The notes under the pieces: generated by a model
Told to the model about the DNA's origin: nothing
The model's database searches: none
Seen by the model: only the letters and a program-made list of their open reading frames with translations
NCBI GenBank assembly: GCA_026392325.1
Contig: JAPLCH010000078.1
Coordinates: forward strand, 1 to 5,907
Source of the DNA: Solirubrobacterales bacterium
GTDB lineage: Bacteria > Actinomycetota > Thermoleophilia > Solirubrobacterales > Solirubrobacteraceae
Reading direction: 5' to 3'
DNA: 5,907 nt
Shown: positions 4,741-5,907 of the stretch, one piece after another
Layout of the letters: each line of letters starts with the position of its first letter
How positions within the stretch are numbered: the first letter of the stretch is position 1
Position numbers and translations under genes: made by a program

Positions 4741-5034
4741 CTAGAGGGTGGGAGGACCGAGCTTCAAGAGCTCGGCATGAAGTTCCATCACACGGGACTT
4801 GACAGGGTCAGTCTCATCCCGGTCATGCACGAGGTCCCAAGTGCGCTCTGCGATCTCACTGGCGTTCTGCGGATTTGCGTCGGCCGCGAGCTTCTCCACG
4901 AGTGCCATCTCGAAAGCTTCGATCTGGTCAATCGGGTTTCCCTTGGGAATCTTTGGCAGAGGTTGACCAACATGCGTGCGCCAAGTATTGGTCGCAACGA
5001 CAAGGCGGTTCCTCAATGTGATGCTTGCTTCCAC
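4741..5034 (-). CDS. Hypothetical small protein, no family recognised
   Basis: A 97-residue protein from GTG 5034 to TAG 4741. I do not recognise it. It is soluble, rich in charged residues, and probably largely helical after a short basic N-terminus: ASITLRNRLVVATNTW, a Pro/Gly-rich link (PLPKIPKGNP), then IDQIEAFEMALVEKLAA, ASEIAERTWDLVHDRDE and VKSRVMELHAELLKL. There is no signal peptide, membrane helix or cysteine. Its codon use looks like that of neighbouring genes, with no rare-codon runs, so I take it as coding in preference to the overlapping plus-strand frame. The frame also allows GTG 5061 (nine residues more). I prefer 5034 because the promoter-like GTGACA (5066-5071) and TACTTT (5042-5047) would put the transcript start at about 5034. 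It lies after the thioesterase on the same strand, but its own promoter suggests separate expression. Confidence 0.6.
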   Translation of the reverse strand: MEASITLRNRLVVATNTWRTHVGQPLPKIPKGNPIDQIEAFEMALVEKLAADANPQNASEIAERTWDLVHDRDETDPVKSRVMELHAELLKLGPPTL

Positions 5035-5041
5035 GGGCTGG

Positions 5042-5071
5042 AAAGTACCAACCCCACACACCTTGTGTCAC
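5042..5071 (-). promoter_or_regulatory. Candidate promoter for the small hypothetical gene, leaderless
   Basis: On the minus strand GTGACA (5066-5071, five of six to TTGACA) is followed by an 18-base spacer and TACTTT (5042-5047, TAnnnT). GTG 5034 follows seven bases later, as in a leaderless transcript. No ribosome binding site is seen for this start. Confidence 0.4.
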
Positions 5072-5134
5072 CTGCCAACCGACAATGCCCGCTATTTGGG
5101 GGATTCGAGGCCGGCGCAGCCCGCTTCGAGTCGC

Positions 5135-5907
5135 TCAGGACTTGCCGAAAGAGCTCGCACCAGATGATGGCGCGACGAACAGACTCTGTGCTGCTTTGCC
5201 AATGCCCCCGTGCGTATCCGAGAGGGTTGTCTCCGTCAGTGCAGTTCCATCCCCACTGATCCGCATGACTGAGTCGAGCAGGATCCATTCTCCGACCGGA
5301 GCACGCGAAAGGTTGACCGTCAGGTCCGAATTAACGAACAACCATTCACCCCAGTCAAGCGCAGCGCTGATCCCGTTGCCAAAGTCAGCCGCTGACACTG
5401 CTCGCTGCTGAGCCGTGGGCTCCTCGCCCGCAACCAAGGGGACCTTAAGCCTGAACCAGGCTTGGCCTGGACCTTGGGCAAGCCAGTTTTCCTTGCCACC
5501 CGCCATGCGGATGTCCACTGCGTGCCCGGCAAACATTTCACCCGTGTCCAAATGGTCCACGGCACTTGGAAGGTCAACCGTGGGTTGGATCAGAGGGGCA
5601 GGCTCAATGTCCACGATTGGTGAGGAGTCCTCCTCCACCCTCATGAACAGTGCCATCGCACGCATGGCTGGGCGCCCACCAACTTCAATTGTTGCTGCCA
5701 CCCACTGCACGCGCTTGCCAGGACGGACGACTTCCGTGGTGACGGTCATCTCCTCCAGAGGGAGCGGCCCAAGGAATTCGAATGTGATGCGAACCAACCG
5801 CATTGGCAGCACGGTCTCAACCTGCTCGACTGCACGGGTCAGGAGCCCGGTTGGGGCGCCGCCGTGCTGGTGGTCTGGGCTCCAAGGACCGCGGGCCAGG
5901 CCGGTGG
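5135..5907 (-). CDS. Acyl-CoA thioesterase family protein, two hotdog domains (N-terminus outside window)
   Basis: The frame stops at 5135 and is still open at the right edge (last whole codon at 5905), so about 256 residues are visible and a short N-terminal piece is missing. GTG 5812 is not the true start, because the upstream frame reads ARGPWSPDHQHGGAPTGLL, which is the conserved first helix region of TesB-like and related thioesterases. Visible domain 1 (about 1-95) has H-G-G, then LVRITFEFLGPLPL and the VQWVAATIEVGGRPAMRA strands. Domain 2 (about 140-250) has AADFGNGISAALDW, FVNSDLTVNLSRAPVGEWILLDS and the closing D-T-H-G-G-I-G-K-A-A-Q-S-L. The family hydrolyses acyl-CoA to free fatty acid and CoA in the cytoplasm. 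Domain 2 keeps the D...N-x-D-L...R-x-P pattern expected of an active enzyme, but chain-length preference cannot be read from it. Confidence 0.85.
   Translation of the reverse strand, partial: TGLARGPWSPDHQHGGAPTGLLTRAVEQVETVLPMRLVRITFEFLGPLPLEEMTVTTEVVRPGKRVQWVAATIEVGGRPAMRAMALFMRVEEDSSPIVDIEPAPLIQPTVDLPSAVDHLDTGEMFAGHAVDIRMAGGKENWLAQGPGQAWFRLKVPLVAGEEPTAQQRAVSAADFGNGISAALDWGEWLFVNSDLTVNLSRAPVGEWILLDSVMRISGDGTALTETTLSDTHGGIGKAAQSLFVAPSSGASSFGKS

Noticed and set aside
4713..4741. Short hairpins (GGGC/GCCC and CAACA/TGTTG) just after the stop of the small hypothetical gene as a terminator.
   Set aside because: The stems are only 4-5 bases and no T-run follows.
4777..5259. A 160-codon plus-strand frame opposite the small hypothetical gene and the thioesterase end.
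   Set aside because: It crosses the well-supported thioesterase C-terminus, is rich in Cys, His, Arg and Ser in no clear pattern, and resembles no family.
1..5907. CRISPR arrays, tRNA or rRNA genes, insertion sequences, integrase or attachment sites.
   Set aside because: No regularly spaced repeats, no cloverleaf or rRNA-like segment, and no transposase or recombinase motifs were seen, so mobility of the toxin cluster is only a hypothesis.

Overview
This is a moderately GC-rich stretch of bacterial chromosome, most likely from an actinobacterium (Actinomycetota). The support is a small DUF6458-type membrane protein, which I know mainly from that phylum, an actinobacterial-style cold-shock protein, several GTG starts, and -10 boxes of the TAnnnT type lying 6-7 bases ahead of start codons, as expected for leaderless mRNAs. 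I cannot name a genus, and no rRNA or tRNA gene was seen.

Layout from left to right. Positions 3-470 (+) hold the C-terminal end of a polytopic membrane protein that resembles GT-C type glycosyltransferase tails. Positions 526-720 (+) hold the DUF6458-like membrane protein. Positions 771-1734 (-) hold a two-gene toxin-antitoxin operon: a Phd/YefM-like antitoxin (1318-1734) followed by a PemK/MazF-like toxin (771-1325). Divergent from it, across a 34-base near-perfect inverted repeat, is an NAD(P)-binding SDR-like protein (1892-2767, +). A second toxin-antitoxin operon follows, hicB-hicA (2839-3286, +). It converges with a membrane-anchored polysaccharide deacetylase (3288-4202, -); the two stop codons are one base apart. 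Next on the minus strand are a cold-shock protein with a clear intrinsic terminator (4308-4511), a small unrecognised protein (4741-5034) and a two-hotdog acyl-CoA thioesterase running off the right edge (5135-5907).

The most distinctive part is 771-3286. Two unrelated type II toxin-antitoxin modules point away from each other around one SDR gene. They share the same expression layout: antitoxin first, a predicted leaderless antitoxin promoter, and a GTG toxin start overlapping the antitoxin stop by exactly 8 bases. In hicBA a perfect 8-bp hairpin encloses the hicA start codon, which suggests that toxin translation depends on a ribosome finishing hicB. The other genes look like ordinary housekeeping and envelope genes and form no obvious pathway with each other or with the toxin modules.
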